DNA of 64,000 nucleotides from Vogesella margarita (GCF_028548475.1 NZ_JAQQLE010000001.1:434001-498000); one strand, 5' to 3'. Shown: positions 28,517 to 38,898, numbered from the stretch's first letter. The notes: generated by a model from the sequence alone, not told the origin. Made by a program: numbers and translations.

Positions 28517-29113
28517 CTACATGTCCAGTCGGGTGATGCGGGTGCCTTCCAGCGTCAGGTTGGCCATCAGCCCGCTGTTGGTCATCGCAAAGCCGATCAC
28601 CGGCTGCATCGCGGTGTTGAGGTCGATCTCGCCGTTGGCACCGACATTGAGCAGCGCGACGGAGGCATCGGCGCCCACGGTCCAGCCGTTGCCGCGCCGG
28701 AATTTGTCGAGCGCGTCCTGGGTCATGAACAGGAATACCACCGCCTTGGATTGCGCGCCGATCTGCCAGCCGAAGGAGCCGCTGACGGTCTGGTAGTAGC
28801 CGGCGGGCTTGCCTTCCATGCGCAGCGCGCCCTTGCCGTACTCGGCACCCACAACCAGCCCGGCGGCGATCACCGACGGAAACACCAGCACGCCCTTGGC
28901 CTTGGCCACCAGCTCCTGCGAGCCGTGCGCATTGCTGTACAGCCGCGTCAGGGTGCTGTCGTAGGCGCTGTCGATCTCGCGCTTCTCGTTGGCGATGCTG
29001 GCGGCGTCGCGGTTGGCCTGCGTGGTGGTGAGGTGGCCGCCGCCGGTGGTGGTGCAGCCGGCCAGTAGCGACAGGGCGACGCCAAGTGCGACGCCCAGTT
29101 TGCGAACTTGCAT
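28517..29113 (-). CDS. Ysc84 (actin-binding-like) domain lipoprotein
   Basis: 198 residues. Lipobox LLAGC at residues 17-21 marks an outer-membrane or periplasmic lipoprotein. The body is the lipid-binding Ysc84/SYLF domain: AKGVLVFPSVIAAGLVVGAEYGKGAL, YYQTVSGSFGWQIGAQSK, VGADASVALL. Bacterial members are widespread with no firmly assigned role. CAGGAG precedes the ATG at 29113; a longer open frame to 29407 is rejected because it would bury the signal peptide. Confidence 0.9.
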   Translation of the reverse strand: MQVRKLGVALGVALSLLAGCTTTGGGHLTTTQANRDAASIANEKREIDSAYDSTLTRLYSNAHGSQELVAKAKGVLVFPSVIAAGLVVGAEYGKGALRMEGKPAGYYQTVSGSFGWQIGAQSKAVVFLFMTQDALDKFRRGNGWTVGADASVALLNVGANGEIDLNTAMQPVIGFAMTNSGLMANLTLEGTRITRLDM

Positions 29114-29501
29114 GATGTTCTCCTGAATGGCTTGCCATCCGGTACATCGCACTGTTGCCGTGCAGCGTCCGGTGGTGCGGGAAAAGGGCAGGGCCGGGGC
29201 CGCTGGCGGATCAGGGCGGGCAACAGGGGGAGGATGGCGTGGGGATAAGGGGAAACGGCTCTCCTGAAGGGAGTGGAATGACACCAACCCGGCCACCCGA
29301 GCGCGAGCGGCATGACGCGGCATAAGGGAGAAGTGGCTCACGGCTGGCGGCTGGGTGTCGCCGGGCTGGTGTATTCCTTCCGTCGTTATAGGCGATGAAT
29401 GTGGCACCAGCCCGTTGATTCGCCAAACAATTCATTGCGGGTGCGTTGTTTTGCATTTCATGCTTTGTAACTAAAAATGCGCCGGCCGCCGCCCAAAAGC
29501 G
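29114..29501. other. Intergenic stretch without a recognisable gene
   Basis: The gap between the Ysc84 lipoprotein start and the mfd stop region holds the lipoprotein promoter area and no convincing coding sequence, RNA or repeat until the motif palindrome at 29502. Confidence 0.5.
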
Positions 29502-29535
29502 TTGCGGCCAACCTTGTCGACAAGGTTGGCCGCAA
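29502..29535. repeat. Perfect 34-bp palindrome of two facing motif copies
   Basis: TTGCGGCCAACCTTG, TCGA, CAAGGTTGGCCGCAA. Both arms are full motif copies. It lies 27 bases downstream of the mfd stop on the minus strand. Confidence 0.85.
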
Positions 29536-29561
29536 GAGGCGGACACTGTGCCGGTTTTCGC

Positions 29562-32500
29562 TCAGCCGAGTTCCTTCAGCAACTCCTTCACCCGCACGAT
29601 GCGCATCGCCACGTCCGGGATGCTGCTTTCCACGCGCAGCTTGTCCTGGCCGGCAAGCTTGTAGTTACGCTTGGTCTGGATCAGCTGGATGATCTTCATC
29701 GGGTCGATGGGTGGGTTCTTGATGAAGGTGAGCTGCAGCGCGACCTCGCTGGCGTCCAGCTTCTGGACGCCAATTACCTTCGCCGCCAGCCGCAGGCGGT
29801 GGCTTTCGATCAGCGTCTTCACGCTTTGCGGTGGCAGGCCGAAGCGGTCGATCAGCTCCTCGTGGATGGTGTCGATCTCGTCGTCGGTGTCGCAGGTGGC
29901 GAGGCGCTTGTAGATGATCAGGCGCTCGTGCACGCCGGGGCAGTACTCGTCCGGCAGCAGGGCCGGGCTGTGCAGGTTGATCTCGGTGGTGACGCCCAGC
30001 GGCGCGTCCAGATCCGGCTCGCGGCCCTTTTTCAGGTCGCGCACCGCCTGTTTCAGCATCTCGGTGAACAGGCTGAAACCGACCTCCTGCATCTCGCCGG
30101 ACTGGCCTTCGCCCAGCACCTCGCCGGCGCCGCGGATTTCCAGGTCGTGCATCGCCAGATAGAAGCCGGAACCCAGCTCCTCGGACGCCTGGATCGCCTC
30201 CAGCCGCTTCTGCGCGTCGCGCGTCATGCCGTCGCCGGTGAGCAGGTAGGCGTAGGCCTGGTGGTGGCTGCGGCCAACCCGGCCGCGCAGCTGGTGCAGC
30301 TGCGCCAGGCCGAACTTGTCGGCGCGGTTGATCAGGATGGTGTTGGCGTTGGGGATGTCGATACCGGTCTCGATGATGGTGGAGCACAACAGCACGTTGT
30401 AGCGCACTTGCAGGAAGTCGCGCATCACCTGCTCCAGCTCGCGTTCTCGCAGCTGGCCGTGGGCGACGCCGATGCGCGCTTCCGGTACCAGTTCGGCCAG
30501 TTTCTCGCGCATGTTCTCGATGGTGTCCACCTCGTTGTGCAGGAAGAACACCTGCCCGCCGCGCTTGAATTCGCGCAGCATCGCCTCGCGGATCACGCCG
30601 TTGCTGATCGGGCTGACGAAGGTCTTCACCGCCAGCCGGCGCGACGGCGCGGTGGTGATGGCGGAGAACTCGCGCAGGCCTTCCAGCGCCATCGACAATG
30701 TGCGCGGGATCGGCGTGGCGGTCAGCGTCAGCACGTCTACGTTGGCGCGCAGACGTTTCAGCTGCTCCTTCTGGCGCACGCCGAAGCGGTGCTCCTCGTC
30801 GATGATGACGAGGCCGAGGTTGTGGAAGTGCACGTCCGGCTGCACCAGCTTGTGGGTGCCGATCACGATGTCTATCGTGCCGGCGGCCAGCCCCTCCATC
30901 GCCTGCTTCACTTCCTTCGCGCTCTTGAAGCGCGACAGCTCGGCGACCTTCACCGGCCAGTCGGCAAAGCGGTCGGAGAAGTTCTGGTAGTGCTGCTCGG
31001 CCAGCAAGGTGGTCGGCACCAGCACCGCCACCTGCTTGCCGCCCATCACCGCAACGAAGGCGGCGCGCAGTGCGACCTCGGTCTTGCCGAAACCGACGTC
31101 GCCGCACACCAGCCGGTCCATCGGCCGGCCGCCGGTCATGTCGGCTATCACCGCCTCGATGGCGCTGGCCTGGTCGACGGTTTCCTCGAAGCCGAAGCCG
31201 GCGGCGAAGGCGTCGTAGTCGTGGTGGCTCAGCGTGAACGCGTGGCCCTCGCGCGCCGCGCGTTGCGCGTACAGGTTCAGCAGCTCGGCGGCGGTGTCGC
31301 GCGCCTTCTCGGCGGCCTTTTTCTTGGCCTTGTCCCAGGCCGGGTTGCCCAGCCGGTGCAGGGTGACCTCGTCACTGGCGCGGCCGGCGTAGCGGCTGAT
31401 CAGCTGCAGCTGCGACACCGGCACGTACAGCGTGGCGCCCTCGGCGTACTCCAGCTGCATCATCTCGGTCTGGCCTTCGCCGAGGTCGATCGACACCAGT
31501 CCCATGTAGCGGCCAATGCCGTGCGCCTCGTGCACCACCGGGTCGCCGACCTTGACCTCGGCCAGATCGCGCAGCATGGCATCGGAGCTGGCCGCGCTCT
31601 TGCGGCGCTTGCCGTGGCTGCGCGCGATGTGCTGGTACAGCTCGGCCTCGGTGACGATGGCAAGGTTGGCCGCAGCGATTTCAAAGCCGTTGAACAGCGG
31701 CGTGGCGGCCAGCGCCAGCGGCTGCCGGCCGTCGGCGAATTGCTGCCAGTTGTCCACCGGCTGCGGCTGGATGCCGTTGTCGCGCAGGAACTGGAATAGC
31801 GTCTCGCGGCGGCCCAGGCTCTCGGCGGCGATCAGCACCCGGCCGCCGTAGCGCTGGATGAAGCCGGCCAGCTTGGCCAGCGGGTTGTCGGCGCGGCGCT
31901 CGACGCCGAGATCGGGCAGCGGCAGATAGTCGCCCTGCGGCTCGCCGTCGCTGACCAGCTCGATGCGCGGGTAGGGCTTCAGCGCCGCCATCAGCTCGTC
32001 CGGGCGCAGGAACAGCTCGCCCGGCGGCAGCACCGGCCGTTCCGGATTGCCGCCGGCCATGTTGTAGCGGCTCTGTGCATCGCGCCAGAAGCCTTCCGCC
32101 TCGGCCTGCACGTCGCCGTGCACGATCACGCCGGCGGCCGTGCCGAGGTAGTCGAACAGCGTGGCGGTGGCGTCGAAGAACAGCGGCAGGTAGTACTCGA
32201 TGCCGGCCGGCCACAGGTTGTTGGACACGTCCTTGTAGATGCGGCTCTTGCTCGGGTCGCCTTCCATCTTTTCGCGGTAGTGCTGGCGGAAGGCGGTGAC
32301 GCCGGCCTCGTCGGTGGGGTACTCGCGCGCCGGCAGCAGGCGGATCTCCGGCACCGGGTACAGCGTGCGCTGGGTGTCTGGGTCGAAGGTCTTCAGGCTG
32401 TCGATCTCGTCGTCGAACAGGTCGATGCGATACGGCAGCGCGCTGCCCATCGGGAACAGGTCGACCAGGCCGCCACGGATGGAGAACTCGCCGGGGGCGA

Positions 32501-32963
32501 CCACCTGCGACACGTGCTGGTAGCCGCCGGTGACCATGTCGGCGCGCAGCTTGTCCACGTCCAGCCGCTGTTTCTGCTTCAGCCAGAAGGTGCGCGACAG
32601 CAAAAAGCTGACCGGCGACAGGCGGGTGATGACGGTGGACACCGGCGCGATCACCACGTCGCACTCGCCATTGCGGATTTGCCACAGCGTGGCCAGCCGT
32701 TCCGACACCAGGTCGCTGTGCGGCGAGAAGTGGTCGTAGGGCAGCGTTTCCCAGTCCGGCAGCAGGGCGATGCGCAGCTCGGGGCGGAAGAACGGCAGCT
32801 CGGCCTGCAGCCGCTGCGCGTCCTGCGCGCTGGCGGTGAGGATCAAAACCGGCTGTCCCGGATGCGGCAGCGCAGCAATGAGCGCGCTGTCGGCACTGCC
32901 CGCCGGCCGTGCCAGCCGGGTTCTTTGCCCGCTGGCGGGCCACGATCGCAAAGAGGAGGTCAT
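29562..32963 (-). CDS. mfd: Transcription-repair coupling factor
   Basis: ATP-dependent translocase that removes stalled RNA polymerase and recruits UvrA. About 1133 residues. The N-terminal UvrB-like module (LPDWETLPYDHFSPHSDLVSERLATLW) is followed by the RNA-polymerase-interaction domain, RecG-like helicase motifs (DRLVCGDVGFGKTEVA Walker A, IIDEEHRFGV box II, TLTATPIPRTL, LLCSTIIETGIDIP, LRGRVGRS) and the C-terminal TRCF domain. Start choice is uncertain: ATG 32963 or 32975, neither with a clear ribosome site. One motif copy lies inside the coding region near 31665. Confidence 0.97.
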   Translation of the reverse strand: MTSSLRSWPASGQRTRLARPAGSADSALIAALPHPGQPVLILTASAQDAQRLQAELPFFRPELRIALLPDWETLPYDHFSPHSDLVSERLATLWQIRNGECDVVIAPVSTVITRLSPVSFLLSRTFWLKQKQRLDVDKLRADMVTGGYQHVSQVVAPGEFSIRGGLVDLFPMGSALPYRIDLFDDEIDSLKTFDPDTQRTLYPVPEIRLLPAREYPTDEAGVTAFRQHYREKMEGDPSKSRIYKDVSNNLWPAGIEYYLPLFFDATATLFDYLGTAAGVIVHGDVQAEAEGFWRDAQSRYNMAGGNPERPVLPPGELFLRPDELMAALKPYPRIELVSDGEPQGDYLPLPDLGVERRADNPLAKLAGFIQRYGGRVLIAAESLGRRETLFQFLRDNGIQPQPVDNWQQFADGRQPLALAATPLFNGFEIAAANLAIVTEAELYQHIARSHGKRRKSAASSDAMLRDLAEVKVGDPVVHEAHGIGRYMGLVSIDLGEGQTEMMQLEYAEGATLYVPVSQLQLISRYAGRASDEVTLHRLGNPAWDKAKKKAAEKARDTAAELLNLYAQRAAREGHAFTLSHHDYDAFAAGFGFEETVDQASAIEAVIADMTGGRPMDRLVCGDVGFGKTEVALRAAFVAVMGGKQVAVLVPTTLLAEQHYQNFSDRFADWPVKVAELSRFKSAKEVKQAMEGLAAGTIDIVIGTHKLVQPDVHFHNLGLVIIDEEHRFGVRQKEQLKRLRANVDVLTLTATPIPRTLSMALEGLREFSAITTAPSRRLAVKTFVSPISNGVIREAMLREFKRGGQVFFLHNEVDTIENMREKLAELVPEARIGVAHGQLRERELEQVMRDFLQVRYNVLLCSTIIETGIDIPNANTILINRADKFGLAQLHQLRGRVGRSHHQAYAYLLTGDGMTRDAQKRLEAIQASEELGSGFYLAMHDLEIRGAGEVLGEGQSGEMQEVGFSLFTEMLKQAVRDLKKGREPDLDAPLGVTTEINLHSPALLPDEYCPGVHERLIIYKRLATCDTDDEIDTIHEELIDRFGLPPQSVKTLIESHRLRLAAKVIGVQKLDASEVALQLTFIKNPPIDPMKIIQLIQTKRNYKLAGQDKLRVESSIPDVAMRIVRVKELLKELG

Positions 32964-33156
32964 ATCGCTATACATTCGCAAAGAGGCGGGTATTATAGCA
33001 ACGCCACCGGGCTACATGGCCGCGCAAGACGGTCAACCAATATAGATAAAGTCCGGGGTATTACCCGCGTACGTTTTCACTCAGGAAACACTGTTTTCCC
33101 GGCCCTCTGCCGGGCGGGCAGGCCATACGCCATCAGCTGATAAGGGTAGGGGAGCA

Positions 33157-36100
33157 GTGGAGAGACAAACCCGGAACGCCGTGCTGGCGTTCGTCGTTTT
33201 CGTGGCCGGCATTTATGCGTGGCCCGCGCAGTTGGCCGCGCCCTTGTTGCCGGCGATGTTCCTGTCGCACGGGGCGCTGGCGTGGCGCACCGGTAGTGCC
33301 GGCCTGCGCGCCGGCCTGGCCTGGTGCGTGCCGGCCGTGGCCGCCGCGCTGTGGCTGATGCCGCCGCTGTCGGCGCTGGTGTGGAGCGCCACGCTGTGCC
33401 TGCCGCTGCTGGTGTTGCGCCAGGTGCTGCCCGCCCGCCATTTCCGCCTGTACAGCGCCTTCGGCATCGAGCGGCTGATGCTGCGCCTGTGCCTGCCGGC
33501 GCTGCTGCTCGTGCTGCCGCTGGCGCTGGCCTCGCCGGCGTCGCCGCTGCAGTGGCTGGGCTGGTTCGCGCTGGCGTGGCTGTCGCTGCTGCTGTTCTGC
33601 GGCCTGCTGTTCACGCCGGCACCAGGCAGCGCGATGCAGCTGCGCACGCTGTGGCTGGGCGCGCTGATGAGCGGCGGCTTTGCGCTGCTGTGGTTGCCGT
33701 CCGGTCAGCCGCAACTGCTGTACAGCCTGATTCTGATGTTGCCGTTGCTGGTATTCGCCGCGCCGCGTTACGGCAGCGTCGGCCAGAGCGCGCTACTGGC
33801 GCTGGCCCTGCTGCTGCTGTCGCTGCCCCTGCGCCTGGGCGTGCCGGGCTGGGCGGTGCTGCAGGAGACCCGGGCGGCGCTGACCACGGCGCTGTGTGCC
33901 GGCCTGCTGTGCGGCGTGGCGGTGATGGGCGATCTCTACCGCCGCCGCGAACGCCTGCTGCGCGACGTGCGTGCGCAATTCGAATCCCTGCTCAACCAGA
34001 GCACCAGCCTGATGACGCTGAAGGACACCAACGGCCGCTACCTGCTGGTGAACCTCAACTTTGCCCGCCTGTTCGGCCTGCCGGCCGAGCACTTCAAGGG
34101 CAAGAACTCGCGCGACGTGTTCGACGCTGACGAAGCCGCCCGCATCAACAGCCACGACCAGCAGGTGATGCACAGCCTGGAGTCGCGCCAGTTCGAGCAG
34201 CGCATCAGCAGCGGCGGCAAGAACTACCTGATGCTGTCCAGCGTGTTCCCGCTGTTCGACAGCGACGGCCTGCCGGCCGGCGTCGGCAGCATCTCGGTCG
34301 ATATCAGCCAGCGCGAGGAAGAAGAACGCCTGCGCCACGAGGCGATGGAAAAATACCGCGCGGTGGTGGAGCAGTCGCTGATCGGCATCTACATCGTGCA
34401 GGGCGACACCCTGGTCTACGTCAATCCCAAGCTGTCCGACCTGGTCGGCTACGCGGCGGAGGACTTGCTCGGCCGCCCGATCACCTCGGTGCTGGTCGCC
34501 GGCGAGGACGAGCGCATCCGCCTGCAGATCCGCCGTCGTTTGCGCGAGAACATCCAGGTGATGCACTACAGCACGCGGCTGCTGCACCGGAGCGGCGACA
34601 TCGTCGACGTCGAGATCCACAGCCGCCTGTTCGACTACCAGGGCAGTAAGGCGCTCATCGGCGTGGTGATGGATATCTCCGAGCGCGTGGCCGCCAGCGC
34701 CGAGCTGAGGTTGGCCGCAACGGTGTTCGACAACGCCACCGAAGGCATCCTGGTCACCGACGGCGACGGCGCGGTGGTGATGGTCAACAAGGCCTTTACC
34801 CGCATCACCGGCTTTACTTCCGACGAGGCCATCGGCCGCACCTCGCGCATGCTGAAAACCGCCAACCGTGAGCGCAACAAGCCGCTGATCGACGCCCTCA
34901 ACCAGCAGGGCTTCTGGAAGGGCGAGATGTTCGACCGCCGCAAGTGCGGCGAGCCGTACACCGCCGAGCTGTCGATCAGCGCGGTGCGTGATGCCCACGG
35001 CACGCTGTCGCACTACGTCGGCGTGTTCTCCGACATCACCGGCCGCAAGCTGGCGGAAGACCGGCTGCAGTTCCTCGCCAGCCACGACCCGCTGACGCGG
35101 CTGCCGAACCGCTCGGCGCTGATCGAGGCGCTGGACAGCGCCATCGCCAGCCCGGACGAGGCGCTGCCGAGCATGGCGCTGATGTTCATCGACCTCGACC
35201 GTTTCAAGCTGATCAACGACTCCTTCGGCCACCAGGCCGGCGACGAGGTGCTGCACGAGATCGCGGGACGGCTGCTGCAGGCGGCGGAGCGCTTCGGCAT
35301 GGTGGCGCGCCTGGGCGGTGACGAGTTCACCCTGCTGGTGCGCGATTTCGACAACCACGAGACGCTGGCGCGGATGGCGGAAGAGGTGCTGCACGCGCTG
35401 GCGCGGCCGATGCGGGTGGAAAGCCACGAGGTGTTCGTCAGCGGCAGCATCGGCATCAGCGTCTATCCCAACGACGGCGTCGACGCCGCCGCGCTGCTGA
35501 AGAACGCCGACGCCGCGATGTACCGCGCCAAGGAAGCCGGCAAGAACACCTACCAGTTCTTCGACGCGCAGATGAACGCGCAGACCTTCGAGCGCCTGCT
35601 GATGGAAAGCGGCCTGCGCCAGGCGCTGGAGCGGGGCGAGTTCGAGCTGCACTACCAACCGCAGGTGGCCTGCGACGATCACCAGCTGGTCGGGGTCGAG
35701 GCGCTGATCCGCTGGCGCCACCCGCACCTGGGGCTGGTGTCGCCGGCGCGCTTCATCCCGCTGGCGGAGGAAACCGGCCTGATCAAGCCTATCGGCGCCT
35801 GGGTGCTGCGCGAGGCCTGCCGCCAGATGACGGAATGGGACGCGGAGGGGCTGGCCATTCCGCGGCTGGCGGTGAACCTGTCGGCGCGCCAGTTCGAACA
35901 GCAGAGCCTGCTGCACGACGTGGCCGAGGTGCTGGCCAGCACCGGACTGGAGCCGGCGCGGCTGGATCTGGAGATCACCGAGAGCATGCTGATGCAGAAC
36001 CCGCAGGAGGCGGTGCTGCTGCTGGGCGAGCTGAAGGCGCTGGGGGTGAGGCTGTCGATCGACGACTTCGGCACCGGTTACTCCTCGCTGTCCAACCTGA

Positions 36101-36384
36101 AGCGCTTCCCGCTGGACTACCTGAAGATCGACCGCTCCTTCATCGAGGGCCTGCCCGGCGACGAGGACAGCGCCGCCATCACCGAGGCCATCATCGCGAT
36201 GGCACGCAAGCTGCACTACACGGTGATCGCCGAAGGCGTGGAGACCGCGGAACAGGGCGCCTTCCTGCGCCTCAACGGCTGCGCGATCCTGCAGGGCTAC
36301 TACTTCAGCAAGCCGCTGCCTGCAGCCAACCTTGCCGGCTGGCTGCGCAAGCACCAGCAGCGCTGCCAGGCCAGTCTGGCCTGA
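33157..36384 (+). CDS. Membrane sensor with PAS, GGDEF and EAL domains
   Basis: 1075 residues. About 250 N-terminal residues form eight to ten hydrophobic segments (a MASE-like membrane sensor). Three PAS domains follow (about 265-385, 390-510 and 515-640), then GGDEF and EAL. The GGDEF motif is intact (VARLGGDEFTLL), but no RxxD inhibitory site precedes it. The EAL domain has VEALIRW, NLSARQF, EITESML, IDDFGTGYSSL, LKIDRSF, AEGVET and LQGYYFSKPL, so phosphodiesterase activity is likely. The start is GTG 33157 after GTAGGGGAG. Confidence 0.93.
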   Translation: MERQTRNAVLAFVVFVAGIYAWPAQLAAPLLPAMFLSHGALAWRTGSAGLRAGLAWCVPAVAAALWLMPPLSALVWSATLCLPLLVLRQVLPARHFRLYSAFGIERLMLRLCLPALLLVLPLALASPASPLQWLGWFALAWLSLLLFCGLLFTPAPGSAMQLRTLWLGALMSGGFALLWLPSGQPQLLYSLILMLPLLVFAAPRYGSVGQSALLALALLLLSLPLRLGVPGWAVLQETRAALTTALCAGLLCGVAVMGDLYRRRERLLRDVRAQFESLLNQSTSLMTLKDTNGRYLLVNLNFARLFGLPAEHFKGKNSRDVFDADEAARINSHDQQVMHSLESRQFEQRISSGGKNYLMLSSVFPLFDSDGLPAGVGSISVDISQREEEERLRHEAMEKYRAVVEQSLIGIYIVQGDTLVYVNPKLSDLVGYAAEDLLGRPITSVLVAGEDERIRLQIRRRLRENIQVMHYSTRLLHRSGDIVDVEIHSRLFDYQGSKALIGVVMDISERVAASAELRLAATVFDNATEGILVTDGDGAVVMVNKAFTRITGFTSDEAIGRTSRMLKTANRERNKPLIDALNQQGFWKGEMFDRRKCGEPYTAELSISAVRDAHGTLSHYVGVFSDITGRKLAEDRLQFLASHDPLTRLPNRSALIEALDSAIASPDEALPSMALMFIDLDRFKLINDSFGHQAGDEVLHEIAGRLLQAAERFGMVARLGGDEFTLLVRDFDNHETLARMAEEVLHALARPMRVESHEVFVSGSIGISVYPNDGVDAAALLKNADAAMYRAKEAGKNTYQFFDAQMNAQTFERLLMESGLRQALERGEFELHYQPQVACDDHQLVGVEALIRWRHPHLGLVSPARFIPLAEETGLIKPIGAWVLREACRQMTEWDAEGLAIPRLAVNLSARQFEQQSLLHDVAEVLASTGLEPARLDLEITESMLMQNPQEAVLLLGELKALGVRLSIDDFGTGYSSLSNLKRFPLDYLKIDRSFIEGLPGDEDSAAITEAIIAMARKLHYTVIAEGVETAEQGAFLRLNGCAILQGYYFSKPLPAANLAGWLRKHQQRCQASLA

Positions 36385-36446
36385 GCCGTCATGCGCGGGC
36401 GAATAAAGCGTTACAATGCGCGCTTGATTTTTACTGGTGATGCCTC

Positions 36447-37193
36447 GTGAGCAACAAGAAACTCATTCACGGCTTCCATGCCGTCAATGCCCGCCTGTGG
36501 CAAAACCCGAAAAGCGTACTGGAAATCTTTCTGGCCGGCGGCCGTCAGGACGTGCGCGCGCAGGCGGTGCTGGAGAAAGCCGCCGCCGAGGGCGTGAAGG
36601 CGCACATCGTCGACAAGGACCGCCTGGACAGCATGACCGGCAAGGCGCGCCACCAGGGCGTGGTGGCGATGATCGACGCCAACCAGAACTTCGTCACCCT
36701 CGACGACGTGCTGGAAAACCTGTCCGAGCCGCCGCTGCTGCTGATCCTCGACGGCGTGACCGACCCGCACAACCTTGGCGCCTGCCTGCGCGTGGCCGAC
36801 GCCATGGGCGCGCACGCGGTGATCGCGCCGAAGGACCGCTCCGCGACGCTGAACGCGACGGTATCGAAAGTGGCCTGCGGCGCCGCCGAGGTGGTGCCCT
36901 ACATCACCGTCACCAACCTCGCGCGCACGTTGCGCGACCTGAAGGACGCCGGGTTGTGGATCGCCGGTACCGACATGGAAGGCAGCACCGACCTGTATCA
37001 CTTCGACGGCAGCGGCCCGCTGGCGTGGGTGATGGGCGCCGAGGGCGAGGGCATGCGCCGCCTGACGCGCGAACACTGCGACGTGCTGGTGTCGATCCCG
37101 ATGTTCGGCACCGTCGAGAGCCTGAACGTGTCGGTGTCCGCCGGCATGGTGCTGTCCGAAAGCCGCCGCCAGCGGGTGCTGAAGGCGTCGTAA
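36447..37193 (+). CDS. rlmB: 23S rRNA (guanosine-2'-O-)-methyltransferase RlmB
   Basis: SPOUT methyltransferase that modifies G2251 of 23S rRNA. 248 residues. N-terminal L30e-like substrate-binding domain ([13 protein letters not shown]), then the knotted catalytic domain: [46 protein letters not shown] and [17 protein letters not shown]. The start is GTG 36447; TACAAT at 36413 is a possible -10. Confidence 0.96.
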   Translation: MSNKKLIHGFHAVNARLWQNPKSVLEIFLAGGRQDVRAQAVLEKAAAEGVKAHIVDKDRLDSMTGKARHQGVVAMIDANQNFVTLDDVLENLSEPPLLLILDGVTDPHNLGACLRVADAMGAHAVIAPKDRSATLNATVSKVACGAAEVVPYITVTNLARTLRDLKDAGLWIAGTDMEGSTDLYHFDGSGPLAWVMGAEGEGMRRLTREHCDVLVSIPMFGTVESLNVSVSAGMVLSESRRQRVLKAS

Positions 37194-37215
37194 GCCGCCG
37201 CCTCGCCGGATGCAG

Positions 37216-37250
37216 GGTTGGCCGCAACGTGCACGCGTTGCGGCCTTTTT
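37216..37250 (+). terminator. Terminator of rlmB built from the repeat motif
   Basis: GGCCGCAACG (37220-37229) and CGTTGCGGCC (37236-37245) form a perfect 10-bp stem, followed by TTTTT. One arm belongs to a GGTTGGCCGCA copy; the other is a truncated copy that runs straight into the T-tail. Confidence 0.85.
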
Positions 37251-37313
37251 CTTGCCCCGCACCCGGGGCGCCGGCCTGTCGCGCAGCCGAACTTGTCGCC
37301 GCGCGCACGGTCA

Positions 37314-37341
37314 TTGTCTATATACCTTATGGGGGTATAAG
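37314..37341 (+). promoter_or_regulatory. Copper-responsive promoter with CsoR-like operator
   Basis: TTGTCT (37314-37319), 16-base spacer, TATAAG (37336-37341). The spacer and -10 lie in a pseudo-palindrome, TATACC-TTAT-GGGGGTATA, that matches known CsoR operators (GTATACC..GGGGGTATA type). A CsoR protein is encoded two genes downstream, so copper-relieved autoregulation is likely. Confidence 0.7.
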
Positions 37342-37368
37342 ATGATGGCTATTGAACAGGAGTCCGTG

Positions 37369-38895
37369 ATGGATCGTCGCTTTTTCCTGCAGGCCGGCAG
37401 TGTGCTGGCCGGCCTGCCGTTTGTCAGCCGTGGCGCGTGGGCCGATAGTGCCGCGCCTGAACATACCGCCGTGGATCATGCGGGGATGGACCACGCGGCC
37501 ATGGGTCACAGCATGGCGCCTGCCGCCGCCAGCAAGAGCGGCAGTGACCTGAGCTTGCCGCGCGGCGAGCCGTTGCCGGCCTTGCAGCCCTTGGCCAACC
37601 AGGCCGCCGCTAGCGGGCAGTTTGTTGGCCGTCTTGCCGCCGCGCCGGTACCGGTGGCCCTGTGGGGCGACCAGCGCCGTACCACGTTCTGGGCTTACAA
37701 CGACAGCGTGCCCGGTCCGCTGCTGGAGCTGTGGGAGGGCGACGAGGTCGAGATCGCCTTCGACAACCGGCTGCCGCAGCCGACCACCCTCCACTGGCAC
37801 GGCATGCCGGTGCCGCCGGAGCAGGACGGCAACCCGCACGACCCGGTGCCGCCCGGTGGCAGCCGCCGTTACCGCTTCCGCCTGCCGGACGACTGCGCCG
37901 GCAGCTACTGGTATCACCCGCACCCGCATGGCCATACCGCGGAACAGGCGTACCGCGGCCTGGCCGGTGCCGTCATCATCCGCAGCAGGCGCGACCCGCT
38001 GCGCCACCTGCCGGAAAAACACCTGCTGCTGTCCGACCTCAAGCTGGACGACAACGGCCAGATTGCGGCCAACGACATGGCCGACCTGCACGACGGCCGC
38101 GAAGGCCAGTTCCTGCTGATCAACGGTGCCTGGCAGCCGCAGATCGCGCTGGCCCGCGGCGAGCGTCAGCGCTGGCGCATCTGGAATGCCAGCAGCAGTC
38201 GCATCATCAAGCTGGCGCTGCCGGCACACGAGCTGCAGCTGGTCGGCAGCGACGGCGGCCTGCTGGCCGCGCCGCGCGACATCGACAGCCTGCTGCTGTC
38301 GCCGGGCGAGCGTGCCGAGGTGGTGGTCACCGGCCGCTTTCACGCCGACAAGCCGGCCGGCCTCATCAGCCAGCCCTATGTGCGCGGCAAGCGCATGCAC
38401 GCGGAACAGACGCAGGACGAAACGCTGGCCAGCGTCGTCGAGCACGGCATGCGGCCAACCCTGGCGCTGCCGGCCACGCTGCGCGACATCGCGCCGCTGG
38501 GCACGCCCGGCCACCGTCGCCGCATCGTGCTGTCGGAAAACATGGCCGATGCCCGCGCGCCGTTCCTGATCAACGGCCGCAGCTACGACATGCACCGCAT
38601 CGACGGCACCGGCGAGGTTGGCCGCATCGAGGAGTGGGAAGTGGTGGCCGACGCGCACATGGACCATCCCTTCCACCTGCACGGCACCCAGTTCCAGGTG
38701 CTGGCGCGCAGCGTGGACGGCATCTGGGAGGATGAGCCCTTCCTCGCCTGGCGCGACGTGGTCAACGTGCCGGCCGGCGAGATGGTGCGCTTGCGTTTCG
38801 TGCAGGCGCTGCCGGGCCTGCGCATGTACCACTGCCACATCCTGGAGCACGAAGACCAGGGCATGATGGCGCAAATCGACTTTTTGCCGAGGTAA
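37369..38895 (+). CDS. Multicopper oxidase, copper tolerance type (CueO/CopA-like)
   Basis: 508 residues, exported (MDRRFFLQAGSVLAGLPFVSRGAWA, with RR but not a full Tat motif). Three cupredoxin domains with all copper-site motifs: TLHWHGMPVP, YWYHPHPHGHT, HPFHLHGTQF and the type-1 plus trinuclear YHCHILEHEDQGMM. The mature N-terminus is His/Met-rich (HTAVDHAGMDHAAMGHSM), a likely Cu(I)-collecting tail. Its role is presumably oxidation of periplasmic Cu(I). AGGAG stands before ATG 37369. First gene of a copper operon. Confidence 0.93.
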   Translation: MDRRFFLQAGSVLAGLPFVSRGAWADSAAPEHTAVDHAGMDHAAMGHSMAPAAASKSGSDLSLPRGEPLPALQPLANQAAASGQFVGRLAAAPVPVALWGDQRRTTFWAYNDSVPGPLLELWEGDEVEIAFDNRLPQPTTLHWHGMPVPPEQDGNPHDPVPPGGSRRYRFRLPDDCAGSYWYHPHPHGHTAEQAYRGLAGAVIIRSRRDPLRHLPEKHLLLSDLKLDDNGQIAANDMADLHDGREGQFLLINGAWQPQIALARGERQRWRIWNASSSRIIKLALPAHELQLVGSDGGLLAAPRDIDSLLLSPGERAEVVVTGRFHADKPAGLISQPYVRGKRMHAEQTQDETLASVVEHGMRPTLALPATLRDIAPLGTPGHRRRIVLSENMADARAPFLINGRSYDMHRIDGTGEVGRIEEWEVVADAHMDHPFHLHGTQFQVLARSVDGIWEDEPFLAWRDVVNVPAGEMVRLRFVQALPGLRMYHCHILEHEDQGMMAQIDFLPR

Positions 38896-38898
38896 ACC

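Noticed and set aside
29502-31799. Long plus-strand open frame (765 residues) across mfd
   Set aside because: It is antisense to mfd, low in recognisable motifs, and typical of spurious open frames in high-G+C DNA.
33793-36354. Minus-strand open frame of 853 residues across the GGDEF-EAL gene
   Set aside because: Shadow of a clear multidomain gene; composition is His/Gln/Arg-rich with no domain.
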